Source of the DNA: Treponema sp.
Lineage (GTDB): Bacteria; Spirochaetota; Spirochaetia; Treponematales; Breznakiellaceae
Reading direction: 5' to 3'
Assembly: GCA_031263265.1 (NCBI GenBank)
Contig: JAISGE010000185.1
Location: 1-26,015 of the forward strand
Length of the DNA stretch: 26,015 nt
Shown: positions 1-7,603 of the stretch, piece by piece
Position numbering within the stretch: the stretch's first letter is position 1
Layout: each line of letters opens with the position of its first letter
Notes under the pieces: model-generated
Databases searched by the model: none
What the model saw: the letters and a program-made list of their open reading frames with translations, nothing else
Told to the model about the DNA's origin: nothing
Translations under genes and position numbers: made by a program

Positions 1-642
1 AAAGACCTGGGCATCACCGGCAGCCTAGCCAAGTGGTATGACAAAAACTCCCGGGAAAACCGGCGGGAAGAGCTGCAGATGTATGCCAAGGAAATTTCCA
101 GTACCGTGAAGCCTGGGGATACTATCCTTGAAGTTGCTCCAGGACCTGGCTATGTCTTGATTGAACTTGCCAAGCTCGGCAATTATCACCTAAACGGTAT
201 GGATATCAGTGCGGATTTTGTGGAAATCGGTAAAACCAACGCCAAACGGGAAAAAGCCACGGTTAATTTTGTGCAAGGCACGGTTTCGGCCATGCCCTTT
301 ACCAGAGAAACCTTTGATTTTTTGTTTTGTAGTGCCGCGTTCAAGAATTTTCACGACCCAGCCCAGGCGCTCCGGGAGATGCACCGTGTGCTAAAACCAG
401 GTGGCAAAGGGCTGATTATCGACATGAACAAAAACACTACTGCCGCAATACGAAAAGCGGAAGTAGCAAAAATGCACCTCCACGGGTTTAATTATGGGTT
501 TATGCGGTTCTCTTTTGGTACGTTTTTACGGAACGGCGCGTATACCAAAGAGGGTTTTGAACAATTGCTTGCTGCCTCTCCGTTTTTAAGCTGGAACATA
601 GCGGAACAGGGTATCAGCCTGTATGTATATCTGTACAAGTAA
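1..642 (+). CDS. Class I SAM-dependent methyltransferase, 5' end outside window
   Basis: The reading frame is open from base 1 through 642, so the first ATG inside the window (79) is almost certainly internal and the true start lies upstream. Counting from that ATG, glycine-rich motif I (LEVAPGPG) lies near residue 19 and binds S-adenosylmethionine. The segment FDFLFCSAAFKNFHDP and the downstream HRVLKPGG are the post-motif I regions typical of Methyltransf_11 proteins. No membrane segment is visible. The substrate cannot be read from the sequence. The gene is codirectional with the ECF transporter operon, but a separate strong promoter (686-717) lies between them, so a shared pathway is only a guess. 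The fold is confident; the specific function is unknown. Confidence 0.85.
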   Translation, partial: KDLGITGSLAKWYDKNSRENRREELQMYAKEISSTVKPGDTILEVAPGPGYVLIELAKLGNYHLNGMDISADFVEIGKTNAKREKATVNFVQGTVSAMPFTRETFDFLFCSAAFKNFHDPAQALREMHRVLKPGGKGLIIDMNKNTTAAIRKAEVAKMHLHGFNYGFMRFSFGTFLRNGAYTKEGFEQLLAASPFLSWNIAEQGISLYVYLYK

Positions 643-685
643 GCGGCTTATCCTAAATTTGCTAAAAATAAATGAATGCTCCCTA

Positions 686-717
686 TTGACATACCGGTAA
701 TAGTATGTTCTTATAAA
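686..717 (+). promoter_or_regulatory. Promoter with MerR-type 20-bp spacer and internal palindrome
   Basis: A perfect -35 box TTGACA (686-691) is separated by 20 bp from TATAAA (712-717). An inverted repeat, ACATAC (689-694) and GTATGT (703-708), starts inside the -35 box and fills the spacer. Overlong spacing plus a palindrome in this phase is the layout of promoters activated by MerR-family regulators by DNA distortion. An alternative -10, TCTTAT (709-714), gives an ordinary 17-bp spacer, so constitutive use is possible. The transcript would start near 724 and serve the ECF operon. No MerR-family gene is in the window. Confidence 0.55.
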
Positions 718-720
718 AAG

Positions 721-746
721 AAGCGCTTCTGTAAAAAGAAACGCTT
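721..746 (+). repeat. Inverted repeat in the ECF operon leader
   Basis: The arms AAGCGCTTCT (721-730) and AGAAACGCTT (737-746) are complementary at 9 of 10 positions and are separated by GTAAAA. The element lies at or near the predicted transcript start and ends 12 bases before the ribosome binding site AAGGAG (759-764). It could be a repressor operator or a 5' stem-loop that protects the mRNA. There is no T-run, so it is not a terminator. Confidence 0.45.
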
Positions 747-771
747 GTATACAACATCAAGGAGCATGTGT

Positions 772-1344
772 ATGGAAATCACGTCGAAGAAACGAGTACT
801 GGTACAACAGGAAAAAAAAGGGCTTCCCATAAGGGATGTATTACTTATCGGTATCCTGCTTGCCGCAGGCGCGGTACTCAAGTTTTTCGTTGGATCGGTT
901 ATTAACTTTGGGATGAAGCCTAACTTCATCATTGCCATGTATTGCCTTATCATCCTGCTGATAAAACCCCGGCTGCTGGAAGCAGCTATTATCGGTATTC
1001 TGGCAGGGGCAATATGTCAGTTCTTTCCTGGACAGCCCTACATCAATTTCGTCAGTGAATTAACCGGGGCCTTGGCTATGTGTCTTTTGACGAAACTGCC
1101 CCTGGAAAAATGCAAAATCCCGGTAAAGACGCTTGTTTGTACTTTTTTCAGCACCTTGGTAAGCGGTTTTACCTTCATCGGGGTAATGTATGGGCTGTAC
1201 TATTCCGGGGTGGATATTACCCCCACCCCATTGGCTATTTTTATGGCCATTATTGGGGGTACTGCGTGTATTAACTCGATCATAGTCCAGATCCTGTACA
1301 TACCTTTGAAATTGGCGTTACGGGAAAACCGTCAAAACCCATGA
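772..1344 (+). CDS. ECF transporter S component, TrpP-like
   Basis: This hydrophobic protein of about 190 residues with five to six membrane segments is the substrate-binding subunit of an energy-coupling-factor importer. The segment GMKPNF, followed about 40 residues later by FPGQPYINFVSELTGA, resembles the GMKPD and FPGGQIPN motifs of TrpP tryptophan-transporter proteins. Tryptophan or a related aromatic compound is therefore the best guess, but the substrate is not proven. The open frame extends back to 676, but the AAGGAG at 759-764 is spaced correctly only for the ATG at 772. The longer version would also translate the promoter and leader. The stop overlaps the next gene by four bases (ATGA), and all four ECF genes form one operon. 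Confidence 0.8.
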   Translation: MEITSKKRVLVQQEKKGLPIRDVLLIGILLAAGAVLKFFVGSVINFGMKPNFIIAMYCLIILLIKPRLLEAAIIGILAGAICQFFPGQPYINFVSELTGALAMCLLTKLPLEKCKIPVKTLVCTFFSTLVSGFTFIGVMYGLYYSGVDITPTPLAIFMAIIGGTACINSIIVQILYIPLKLALRENRQNP

Positions 1345-2207
1345 TTAGGATAAAAGACCTGAGCTTCCGGTATAGGGGAAGTGCGGAATACGCCCTTTCC
1401 CGGATCAACCTGGAAATACCTCCTGGAGACTTTTTGGGGATCATTGGTTCCTCTGGCGCGGGGAAATCAACCCTAAGCTACGGGATAAACGGCGTCGTAC
1501 CCCATCATTTCTCTGGGGATTTTTACGGTGAGATTACTATTAATGGTCTTGATACCATAAGCGCTGGTACCGAAACCATCGCTCGACAAGTAGGAAGCGT
1601 ATTTCAGGACATTGATGCTCAAATGGTGGCCTCGGTGGTAGAGGATGAGATCCTTTTCGGCCTTGAGAACTTCAAGGTTCCCCGGGAAGAAATTGAAGCG
1701 CGGCTGAAACAGGCCCTTGCCGCAGCAGGCATCTCAGAACTCAGGACGCGGACCATCAGTTCCCTCTCTGGGGGACAGAAGCAGAAAGTCGCCATCGCGG
1801 CTATAACTGCCCTGCGGCCCCGGATTATCCTTCTTGACGAACCTACTGGAGAATTAGACCCCCAGTCAAGCCGGAATATCTTTGCCTATCTCAAAGAACT
1901 CAATGAACAGTTTGGTATTACCATCATTGTCATAGAGCAAAAGATCATACTGCTCTGCGAATTCGTCAAACGCCTGGCGCTTATGGATAAGGGGGAGCTG
2001 CTGCTTGAGGGACCGGTTCCCGCAGTGCTGAGGCAGGTGGATACCTTGAAAGCCGCGGGGATCAACATCCCCCGGGTAACGGATCTGGGGAGCAAGCTCT
2101 CTCACCGGGGCTGGTATCCCGGTGAACTGCCCCATACCTTAGCCCAAGGAGAAGCAATGATGCGTCAGGTCTTAGCCGGGGAGGAGCTGTTTCATGCTGC
2201 GCTTTGA
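1341..2207 (+). CDS. ecfA1: ECF transporter ATPase subunit A1
   Basis: This 288-residue ABC ATPase energises the ECF importer. Walker A GSSGAGKST lies at residues 36-44, the Q-loop glutamine at 89, the signature LSGGQ at 142-146 and Walker B IILLDEP at 162-168. At the H-loop position the sequence reads IEQK, so glutamine 200 replaces the histidine normally needed to position the gamma-phosphate. The C-terminal tail of about 70 residues, beyond the ATPase core, is typical of EcfA/CbiO proteins. The ATG overlaps the S-component stop as ATGA without a good ribosome binding site, which suggests translational coupling. The 3' end overlaps ecfA2 by 14 bases. Assignment as one of the two ECF ATPases is secure; the A1/A2 naming follows gene order only. 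Confidence 0.92.
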   Translation: MIRIKDLSFRYRGSAEYALSRINLEIPPGDFLGIIGSSGAGKSTLSYGINGVVPHHFSGDFYGEITINGLDTISAGTETIARQVGSVFQDIDAQMVASVVEDEILFGLENFKVPREEIEARLKQALAAAGISELRTRTISSLSGGQKQKVAIAAITALRPRIILLDEPTGELDPQSSRNIFAYLKELNEQFGITIIVIEQKIILLCEFVKRLALMDKGELLLEGPVPAVLRQVDTLKAAGINIPRVTDLGSKLSHRGWYPGELPHTLAQGEAMMRQVLAGEELFHAAL

Positions 2208-3015
2208 ACAGGTGAACTTCACGTATGGAACCAGTAGAACCATAACAGATGTTTCTTTTACAATCCTCCCCGGTGAGTTTGTGGCCCTTCTGGGGGAAAA
2301 CGGGGCAGGAAAATCCACCCTATGCCGGCTGGGTAATGGCCTGCTCAAGCCTTCTTCGGGTACGGTGTGGATCCAGGGCCAGAATACCAAAGCCATAAAA
2401 ACCAGTAGTGCCGCGCGCAGCGTGGGCTATCTGTTCCAAAATCCGGATCGGCAGCTCTGCCAAAACACCGTGCGGGAGGAGATCCTTTTTGGCCTTGAAT
2501 ATGCGCTGGGGAATAGGGAAAACCTGGCAGCGGAAAAGGAACGTCGCTGCGAAGAAATGCTGGCCCTTTTTGCTTTGGACGGGAACCGTGCGCCTTTTGG
2601 CATGAGCCGGGGGGAACGCCAACAAGTCGCCCTGGCCTCGGTACTCGCCCGGAAACCCCCGCTCTTGATATTGGATGAACCCACCACAGGGCTTGATTAC
2701 CGGGAATGTATGACCATTATGGGGATCATGTCCCGGCTGCACCAGGAAGGAACCACCATTCTTATGATAAGCCATGATATGGAAGTGGTGGCAGATTTTG
2801 CTGCACGAGCTTTGGTGTTGAGTAAAGGCAGGCTCGTGGGAGATGGGCCGGTAAAGGGCATTATGAAAAACAAAGCCCTGTTAGACGCCACATCCCTGCT
2901 TCCTGCGCAAATACCGGCCCTTGCCTTGGCTTTGGGACCAGGGTTCGAGGATATTTATACGGTTGATGAAATGTACGCCTTGATAGAACAGCTCAAGGCC
3001 AGGAGGCGGTTATGA
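2194..3015 (+). CDS. ecfA2: ECF transporter ATPase subunit A2
   Basis: This is the second ABC ATPase of the importer (273 residues). Walker A GENGAGKST lies at residues 34-42, the Q-loop LFQNPDRQ around 80-87, Walker B LILDEP at 158-163, and the H-loop histidine at 194 (ISHD). The signature is altered: MSRGERQ at 137-143 instead of LSGGQ. In a heterodimer this weakened signature would pair with the A1 site that lacks its H-loop histidine, leaving one canonical and one degenerate ATP site. A good GGAGGAG precedes the ATG by about seven bases inside the end of ecfA1. The stop overlaps ecfT by four bases. Confidence 0.92.
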   Translation: MLRFEQVNFTYGTSRTITDVSFTILPGEFVALLGENGAGKSTLCRLGNGLLKPSSGTVWIQGQNTKAIKTSSAARSVGYLFQNPDRQLCQNTVREEILFGLEYALGNRENLAAEKERRCEEMLALFALDGNRAPFGMSRGERQQVALASVLARKPPLLILDEPTTGLDYRECMTIMGIMSRLHQEGTTILMISHDMEVVADFAARALVLSKGRLVGDGPVKGIMKNKALLDATSLLPAQIPALALALGPGFEDIYTVDEMYALIEQLKARRRL

Positions 3016-3776
3016 CCGGAGTGCTTGACTATGTATCGGGGAATTCGCTGCTGCATCGCCTGAATCCGTTAACCAAACTCATCCTCGCGTTTACCCTGTG
3101 CGCTTCCTGTTTTGTAACGACCCAACACCTACTGATCCTGGGGATTATCACCTTGAACCTAGGTTTGGCAGCTATAGCAGGAATCATCAGGAGGTCGATT
3201 ACGTTTCTGGTATCCCTTCTGAAGTTCTCCCTGATTCTTTTTACGATTCAGGTGTTTTTTGTACCCCAGGGAACCGTATTGCTCAGGCTTCCCTTGGCCC
3301 TTACGGTTACCGATAGGGGCATCGGGTTTTCCCTGCTTTTCGTATTACGGTTTCTCGCGGCGACTATGCCCCTGACCTTGATGCTCTCGGTAACTCAGAT
3401 GAGCGATATGGCAAATGTGCTGACCCGGTATCTGCATATCCCCTATAAATATACCTTTGTGCTCACCACGGCAATGCGGTTTATCCCTCTTTTCTCAGCG
3501 GAAATGACGGGAATCATAGAAGCCCAGATTGCCCGGGGGATTGAGTTTGATACCCGGAATTTCGTTAAGAAAATACGGCTCCTCTTGCCCCTATGCGTTC
3601 CCTTGCTCGTTTCTTCAGTACGCAAAATAGAAGGGGGAGCGATTTCTGCAGAATTGCGGGGGTTTAACATCCGTACCCGTACCAGCGCCTATAAACAGTA
3701 CGGGTTTATCCTGGGGGATTGGGGAGTTCTGCTGGTTTGCGTCCTTTTGATCATCGCAGCAGGCTTGTACCGCTAA
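3012..3776 (+). CDS. ecfT: ECF transporter transmembrane subunit T
   Basis: This CbiQ/EcfT-family protein (254 residues) has multiple hydrophobic segments and couples the two ATPases to the S component. Two coupling-helix motifs are visible: ARGIEFD near residue 177 and ELRGFN near residue 217. The second has Leu-Arg-Gly where Ala-Arg-Gly is usual. The start is well supported by AGGAGG five bases upstream, and the ATG overlaps the ecfA2 stop as ATGA. It is the last gene of the operon, followed by a hairpin at 3793-3822. Its position directly behind S, A1 and A2 suggests a dedicated (group I) transporter rather than a shared module, although T subunits can also serve unlinked S components. Confidence 0.92.
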   Translation: MTGVLDYVSGNSLLHRLNPLTKLILAFTLCASCFVTTQHLLILGIITLNLGLAAIAGIIRRSITFLVSLLKFSLILFTIQVFFVPQGTVLLRLPLALTVTDRGIGFSLLFVLRFLAATMPLTLMLSVTQMSDMANVLTRYLHIPYKYTFVLTTAMRFIPLFSAEMTGIIEAQIARGIEFDTRNFVKKIRLLLPLCVPLLVSSVRKIEGGAISAELRGFNIRTRTSAYKQYGFILGDWGVLLVCVLLIIAAGLYR

Positions 3777-3792
3777 TTTTTTTATACCTGAG

Positions 3793-3822
3793 GCTGTTTC
3801 AAAACTTCAGTTTTGAAACAGC
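3793..3822. repeat. Hairpin repeat, copy 1, between convergent ecfT and recF
   Basis: A perfect 13-bp inverted repeat, GCTGTTTCAAAAC and GTTTTGAAACAGC, closes a TTCA loop. It sits where two convergent genes end, so a bidirectional terminator role is plausible. Neither side has a proper T-run after the stem, however. Its core is nearly identical to the hairpin at 6158-6194, which suggests a dispersed palindromic repeat family. The rest of 3777-3909 shows no gene. Confidence 0.7.
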
Positions 3823-3909
3823 AACTTTATACGCATTGACTCAAAATTCATCTATAAACCTGTTATTCCAAAAATCTTCTGTTCCACTATTCCCCATTTT
3901 ATTACCTCA

Positions 3910-5028
3910 TCAAGAATCAAATACTAAACTGAGGGACCCCTGGGACACCTGATACACCAAGGCCCCGGATTTACGGTACCGTTGATAGGGTTCATCAGGA
4001 AGAAAGGTAAAAAAGGCTTGTTCATATTCAGGAAGCACTCCCAGGAATTTTCGCCGTTTTTCATGATCCAACTCTAAAAGTACGTCATCCAGAAGCAGCA
4101 CAGGGTACTTCCCGGTTATCGTGGAAAACCGCCGGGCCTGAGCAACCCGCAAGAGCAGGGCAAGGAGCCGCCGTTGGCCTGTGGATGCTTTCCCGGCAAA
4201 TTCAAGTGGTCCTCGGATAAAAAGGTAGCGATCGCGATGGGGGCCTGAAAGGGTAATGCCTGCGCTTCTATCCCTTTCCCGGTACTCCTCCAAAAAACGG
4301 CTGATCCCCTCAAGGCTCATAGCCTTCCAGGAAGGGATATACCGAAGCCCAAGCTGATCAAGACCGGTAACCTGTCCATAGAGGGTACCAAAGAGTGCAG
4401 AAAAACCTGCCGCAGCCTCTTCTCGCTTTTCCATGAGTTTAAGCCCATAAAAAGCAAGCTGCGGGTCAAGGGCATCCAGCATGGAGAGGATACGGTCATC
4501 CCCTGTTTTGAGCAGGGTATTTCTGGTTTTAAGAACCCGGCGGTATTTTCGGAGGTCTTCAAGATAGCTCAGATCAGAAAGCCCCAGGGTCTGATCAAAG
4601 AACCAGCGCCGCCGTTCTGGGCTTCCCGTAACGAATTCCATATCTTCATGACAGAACACAATGCTCGGGAGCACCCCAAGCAGGTCTCGCCGATCCTCAA
4701 TGGGTTTTCCGTCCAGGTATACGTTTTTTTTGTGCTGTTCATAGGTAACCAACACCTGGTCATAAAGCTGCGGATCAGCAGAACCAGGACTTTCAACAGA
4801 ACCGGCAAAATGGGCAGCTACAGCCCCCTGTTGCTCCCCATCCCGCACTAGCTCCTTATCCAGTACTCCCCTGAAGGATGAAGCATACGAGCAGACATAG
4901 ACTGCCTCAAGGAAATTGGTCTTGCCCTGTCCGTTTTCACCGACCAAAAAGATATCTTTTCCCTGAGTGTTAACCTCTGCATCTGCAAGATTCCGAAACC
5001 CAAGGGTACGCAGCGTTCCAAATATCAC
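3910..5028 (-). CDS. recF: DNA replication/repair protein RecF
   Basis: RecF is an SMC-like ATPase that works with RecO and RecR to load RecA at stalled forks and gaps. The sequence shows Walker A GENGQGKT at residues 30-37, the family motif SGPHRD at 261-266, an ABC-type signature STGQRR at 282-287 and Walker B VLLLDD at 310-315. The 372-residue length is normal. The start codon is GTG at 5028-5026, overlapping the dnaN stop as GTGA with no visible ribosome binding site, so translation is probably coupled to dnaN. The dnaN-recF order is a classic origin-region arrangement, but dnaA is not beside it here. Confidence 0.95.
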   Translation of the reverse strand: MIFGTLRTLGFRNLADAEVNTQGKDIFLVGENGQGKTNFLEAVYVCSYASSFRGVLDKELVRDGEQQGAVAAHFAGSVESPGSADPQLYDQVLVTYEQHKKNVYLDGKPIEDRRDLLGVLPSIVFCHEDMEFVTGSPERRRWFFDQTLGLSDLSYLEDLRKYRRVLKTRNTLLKTGDDRILSMLDALDPQLAFYGLKLMEKREEAAAGFSALFGTLYGQVTGLDQLGLRYIPSWKAMSLEGISRFLEEYRERDRSAGITLSGPHRDRYLFIRGPLEFAGKASTGQRRLLALLLRVAQARRFSTITGKYPVLLLDDVLLELDHEKRRKFLGVLPEYEQAFFTFLPDEPYQRYRKSGALVYQVSQGSLSLVFDS

Positions 5029-6125
5029 AGTTGCATAGGCATGACAATGTGGAAGAAGTCTTGAGGAGGATCCGGCATGATGGTTATGGCCCGGGTCGCC
5101 TCGGTAAACTGAATAGTGATCTCCTGGTTATCCATTACCTTAAAGGGTTCTTCAAGGTACCGGTAATTGAGGGCAATAGACAGTTCATCCCCTTGGTATT
5201 TACAAGAAATCTCCTCTTTTGCCGTTCCTATATCGCTTTCTTCAGAATACACCGCTATGGTCTCGGAACTAAGCCCCAGATACACCCTATGGGACTTTTG
5301 TTCGACCAAGAGGGAGACCCGCTTGAGAGCATCAAGCATTTCCAGGCGGTTCACCGAGAACGAATAGCTTTGACTTTCAGGAATAACCCGATGGTAATTG
5401 GGAAATTGCCCTTCAATTAACACGGAAGATAAATTATAGGATCCAAACCGGATAAAGATGACTTTATCGGTTACGGAAATCAATACCAATCCTTCATCTC
5501 CTGCCCGTTTCATGATGATGTTGAGTATCTTAGGCGGGATGATGATACCGGAAAACTCCTTGATCCCTTCATCAAGGGCTTTACTGATGTAGGCCAAGCG
5601 CCTGCCGTCAGTGGCAACCATGACGATCTTATCTTCGGTCTTTTCCAAGAATACCCCGTTCATGAAATACCTGCTTTCATCATCAGAGACCGCAAAAATA
5701 GTCTGGAGGATCATCTCTTTGAAATCCTTAACCGGCATTTCAAACGCATCATCGGTATTAGGCACGGGAAATTCGGGAAATTTCTCAGAGGCAATGCTCT
5801 TCAACTGAAACCTAATCTTTTTGGAGGTAGGTTTAATCGTTATTTTCGTCTCAATTTGCTCAAACTCAAGCTCTCCCTCAGGAATAGCATTGAGGATCCC
5901 TAAGAATTTATCCCCAAACACCGTGGTTGATCCCGGTTCTATAACGAGCACCGGAACCTTGGTTTCAAAGTTGACCTTTATATCCGTAGCCTTGACAGAA
6001 AGCGTATCATGTTCAGCTTCAAGATAGATATTAGACAGTATGGAAATGGCATTTTTTGAGGAAATGATTTCCTGAGCTATGGCGATTTCTTTAAGCAGAA
6101 CGCTCCGTTCACAGGTGAATTTCAT
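5025..6125 (-). CDS. dnaN: DNA polymerase III sliding clamp (beta subunit)
   Basis: This 366-residue protein matches the bacterial beta clamp in length and pattern. It starts MKFTCERSVLLKEIAIAQ, has an internal MVATDGRRLAYIS motif about halfway along and ends with ITIMPDPPQDFFHIVMPMQL, the usual clamp C-terminus ending in an MPMQL-type tail. The clamp tethers DNA polymerase III and recruits repair enzymes. A ribosome binding site AAAGGAG precedes the ATG at 6125. A possible -10, TATATT on the minus strand (6150-6155), lies just upstream, next to the hairpin repeat at 6158-6194. The 3' end overlaps recF by four bases. Confidence 0.96.
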   Translation of the reverse strand: MKFTCERSVLLKEIAIAQEIISSKNAISILSNIYLEAEHDTLSVKATDIKVNFETKVPVLVIEPGSTTVFGDKFLGILNAIPEGELEFEQIETKITIKPTSKKIRFQLKSIASEKFPEFPVPNTDDAFEMPVKDFKEMILQTIFAVSDDESRYFMNGVFLEKTEDKIVMVATDGRRLAYISKALDEGIKEFSGIIIPPKILNIIMKRAGDEGLVLISVTDKVIFIRFGSYNLSSVLIEGQFPNYHRVIPESQSYSFSVNRLEMLDALKRVSLLVEQKSHRVYLGLSSETIAVYSEESDIGTAKEEISCKYQGDELSIALNYRYLEEPFKVMDNQEITIQFTEATRAITIMPDPPQDFFHIVMPMQL

Positions 6126-6157
6126 ATAGGCTGATCTCCTTTTTTCTTTAATATAAC

Positions 6158-6194
6158 TAATGCGGTTTCAAACTTCAGTTTTGAAACCGCATTA
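6158..6194. repeat. Hairpin repeat, copy 2, between thyX and dnaN
   Basis: A perfect 15-bp stem (6158-6172 with 6180-6194) closes the seven-base loop CTTCAGT. The core from GTTTCAAA through the loop to TTTTGAAAC is the same as in copy 1 at 3793-3822 apart from one missing A, while the outer stem bases differ but remain paired. It may terminate thyX transcription before dnaN. No T-run follows on the minus strand, so classical intrinsic termination is doubtful. Confidence 0.7.
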
Positions 6195-6244
6195 CCTTAT
6201 CGTATTAAACAGCTCCATCATACCGCTGATAAAGGCAACAAGCC

Positions 6245-7087
6245 CTATCCCCAGCCTTGGAGTTTTGCCTCAAAGCGCTCTAAGTCTTTCCCTTGCAGGT
6301 TTGTCCCCGAGGCGGTTCCCGGAGCCTCCCCCAGACGCCGCCTGATTTCCCTGAACTCTTCCCGGGAAAAAGAAACTCCCTCAAGGATATGCCCTTCAAA
6401 GGACGCACAAGATAGGGGAGCCACTTTTTTCGCGATGCTCAACAGGACCGCGGCATAGCACTGGATTTCTTTTTGAGCATGGGCACTCAGGCGAAGCTCC
6501 AAAAAATGAAACAGGTTATGCAGATCAATCTGCCAGTACAACTCAGTATACAGGGAAAGGGGTAGGTTTATCCGGGCCAATTCCCGGGCAATCCCCTGCT
6601 CAATAAGCGCCGTATAATCGGTATAAGCTTGTTTTTGGGCGCTTGCCATACCCGTACAAATCTTTTCGGCAATCCCTGGATCCAGGGCTTCTGCACGGCC
6701 TTGTTTATGGTCAGCACTTTGGAAGGCTACATCATCGGGAACCGGCACGTAAAACTCCTCCTGCATCACCGAATACCGGCCTGAGATCTCATTAAGCCGG
6801 GCAGTCCGGTGCCGTATCCATTGGCGAGCCACAAAAATCGGCAGTTTTACATGAAAGGTTACTACTACCTGTTCAAAGGGCGACGTATGATGGTTCCTTA
6901 TGAGGTAATCAATGAGCCCTCCATCTTCTCGGTATCCCTTGGTTCCCGCTCCGTAGGATACTCGAGCGGATTGCACTACCCGCTCATCTCCTCCTAAATA
7001 ATCTACCAGCCTGATGAAACCTTTATCCAAGACCGGAAATTCCTGGTCTAGTATGGCTTCAGCTTCAGGCACCACACAATGAGCCAT
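6245..7087 (-). CDS. thyX: Flavin-dependent thymidylate synthase ThyX
   Basis: ThyX makes dTMP from dUMP using FAD, NADPH and methylenetetrahydrofolate. The diagnostic RHR-x7-S motif is present as RHRTARLNEIS at residues 92-102. The flanking YSVMQEEFYVP and the later ELYWQIDLHNLFHFLELRL segments are typical of the family. The open frame can be extended to an ATG at 7114, but GGAGGG lies six to seven bases before the ATG at 7087, which gives a 280-residue protein. An extended -10, TGCTATACT on the minus strand (7105-7113), would start transcription almost at the ribosome binding site. A gap of about 120 bases with a hairpin separates it from dnaN. Confidence 0.95.
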   Translation of the reverse strand: MAHCVVPEAEAILDQEFPVLDKGFIRLVDYLGGDERVVQSARVSYGAGTKGYREDGGLIDYLIRNHHTSPFEQVVVTFHVKLPIFVARQWIRHRTARLNEISGRYSVMQEEFYVPVPDDVAFQSADHKQGRAEALDPGIAEKICTGMASAQKQAYTDYTALIEQGIARELARINLPLSLYTELYWQIDLHNLFHFLELRLSAHAQKEIQCYAAVLLSIAKKVAPLSCASFEGHILEGVSFSREEFREIRRRLGEAPGTASGTNLQGKDLERFEAKLQGWG

Positions 7088-7411
7088 CTCATCCCTCCGT
7101 TTTGAGTATAGCATATTTCAGAATTCACGAAAAGCGGTTGATCCTGAGCCGTTTTCTGCAGGGATCCGGATGTTATAGACTTGGCATGATTTTCTGGAAT
7201 GGGAAGACATCGAACGATACGCCAAAGCCGAGGAAGTGACGGTAGAGTGCGGTATATATATCGAGTTTATCTGGGGAAGAGGAAACAGATGGCTTGGTCG
7301 AATGAGTATCTCGAACGGCTTCTTTTTCAATCGCAACGTGCCTCTGAACCGGGCTAATGTATATGCTTGCGGAAATTTCTGTGTTTTGGCCACTTGACTC
7401 TTTTTGCCTAA

Positions 7412-7475
7412 TTGGATACGGTGATTACCATAGTGGAGGCTTACGGGAAGCCTATCAGGTTACAACGGTATCCAA
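7412..7475. repeat. Long imperfect inverted repeat with inner hairpin upstream of the chemoreceptor gene
   Basis: The outer arms 7412-7429 and 7458-7475 are complementary at 14 of 18 positions, including eight consecutive outer base pairs (TTGGATAC with GTATCCAA). An inner perfect 6-bp stem, AGGCTT (7437-7442) and AAGCCT (7448-7453), closes a five-base loop. The surrounding 7115-7523 shows no convincing gene. One frame stays open for about 70 codons (roughly 7178-7396), but it has no start codon near its 5' end and no motif I recognise. The structure could be a mobile-element remnant, an RNA element or a regulatory site. Confidence 0.45.
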
Positions 7476-7523
7476 AACACCGGCAAGTCTTCAAAGGTCT
7501 TCAAACACCAAGTAAGGATACTT

Positions 7524-7552
7524 TTGGGTGTAAGTTTCGAAAGAGTTATACT
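7524..7552 (+). promoter_or_regulatory. Possible sigma-70 promoter of the chemoreceptor gene
   Basis: TTGGGT (7524-7529), a 17-bp spacer and TATACT (7547-7552) form a plausible promoter with a good -10 and a weak -35. The transcript would begin near 7559, about 45 bases before the chosen ATG at 7604. No sigma-28-type site is visible here, unlike two other genes in the window. Confidence 0.35.
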
Positions 7553-7603
7553 TGCATTAAATAGTCGTGAGCGCGTTCAAGATATTAAGCGATGGAGTTA
7601 CGC

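Noticed and set aside
676..771. Upstream extension of the ECF S component to the ATG at 676
   Set aside because: It would translate the promoter and leader hairpin. AAGGAG at 759-764 fits the ATG at 772, and the extra residues are basic and unlike the family.
840..1000. Minus-strand TTATCGGT-type matches to the sigma-28 -10 element inside genes
   Set aside because: They lie within coding sequence in the wrong orientation for any gene and lack a properly spaced TAAA element.
7118..7393. Minus-strand open frame of 91 codons
   Set aside because: No ribosome binding site, no recognisable motif and a composition unlike real genes; it lies antisense to another weak open frame.
7088..7603. Possible replication origin beside the dnaN cluster
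   Set aside because: I found no DnaA-box-like TTATNCACA sites or AT-rich unwinding region in this stretch.
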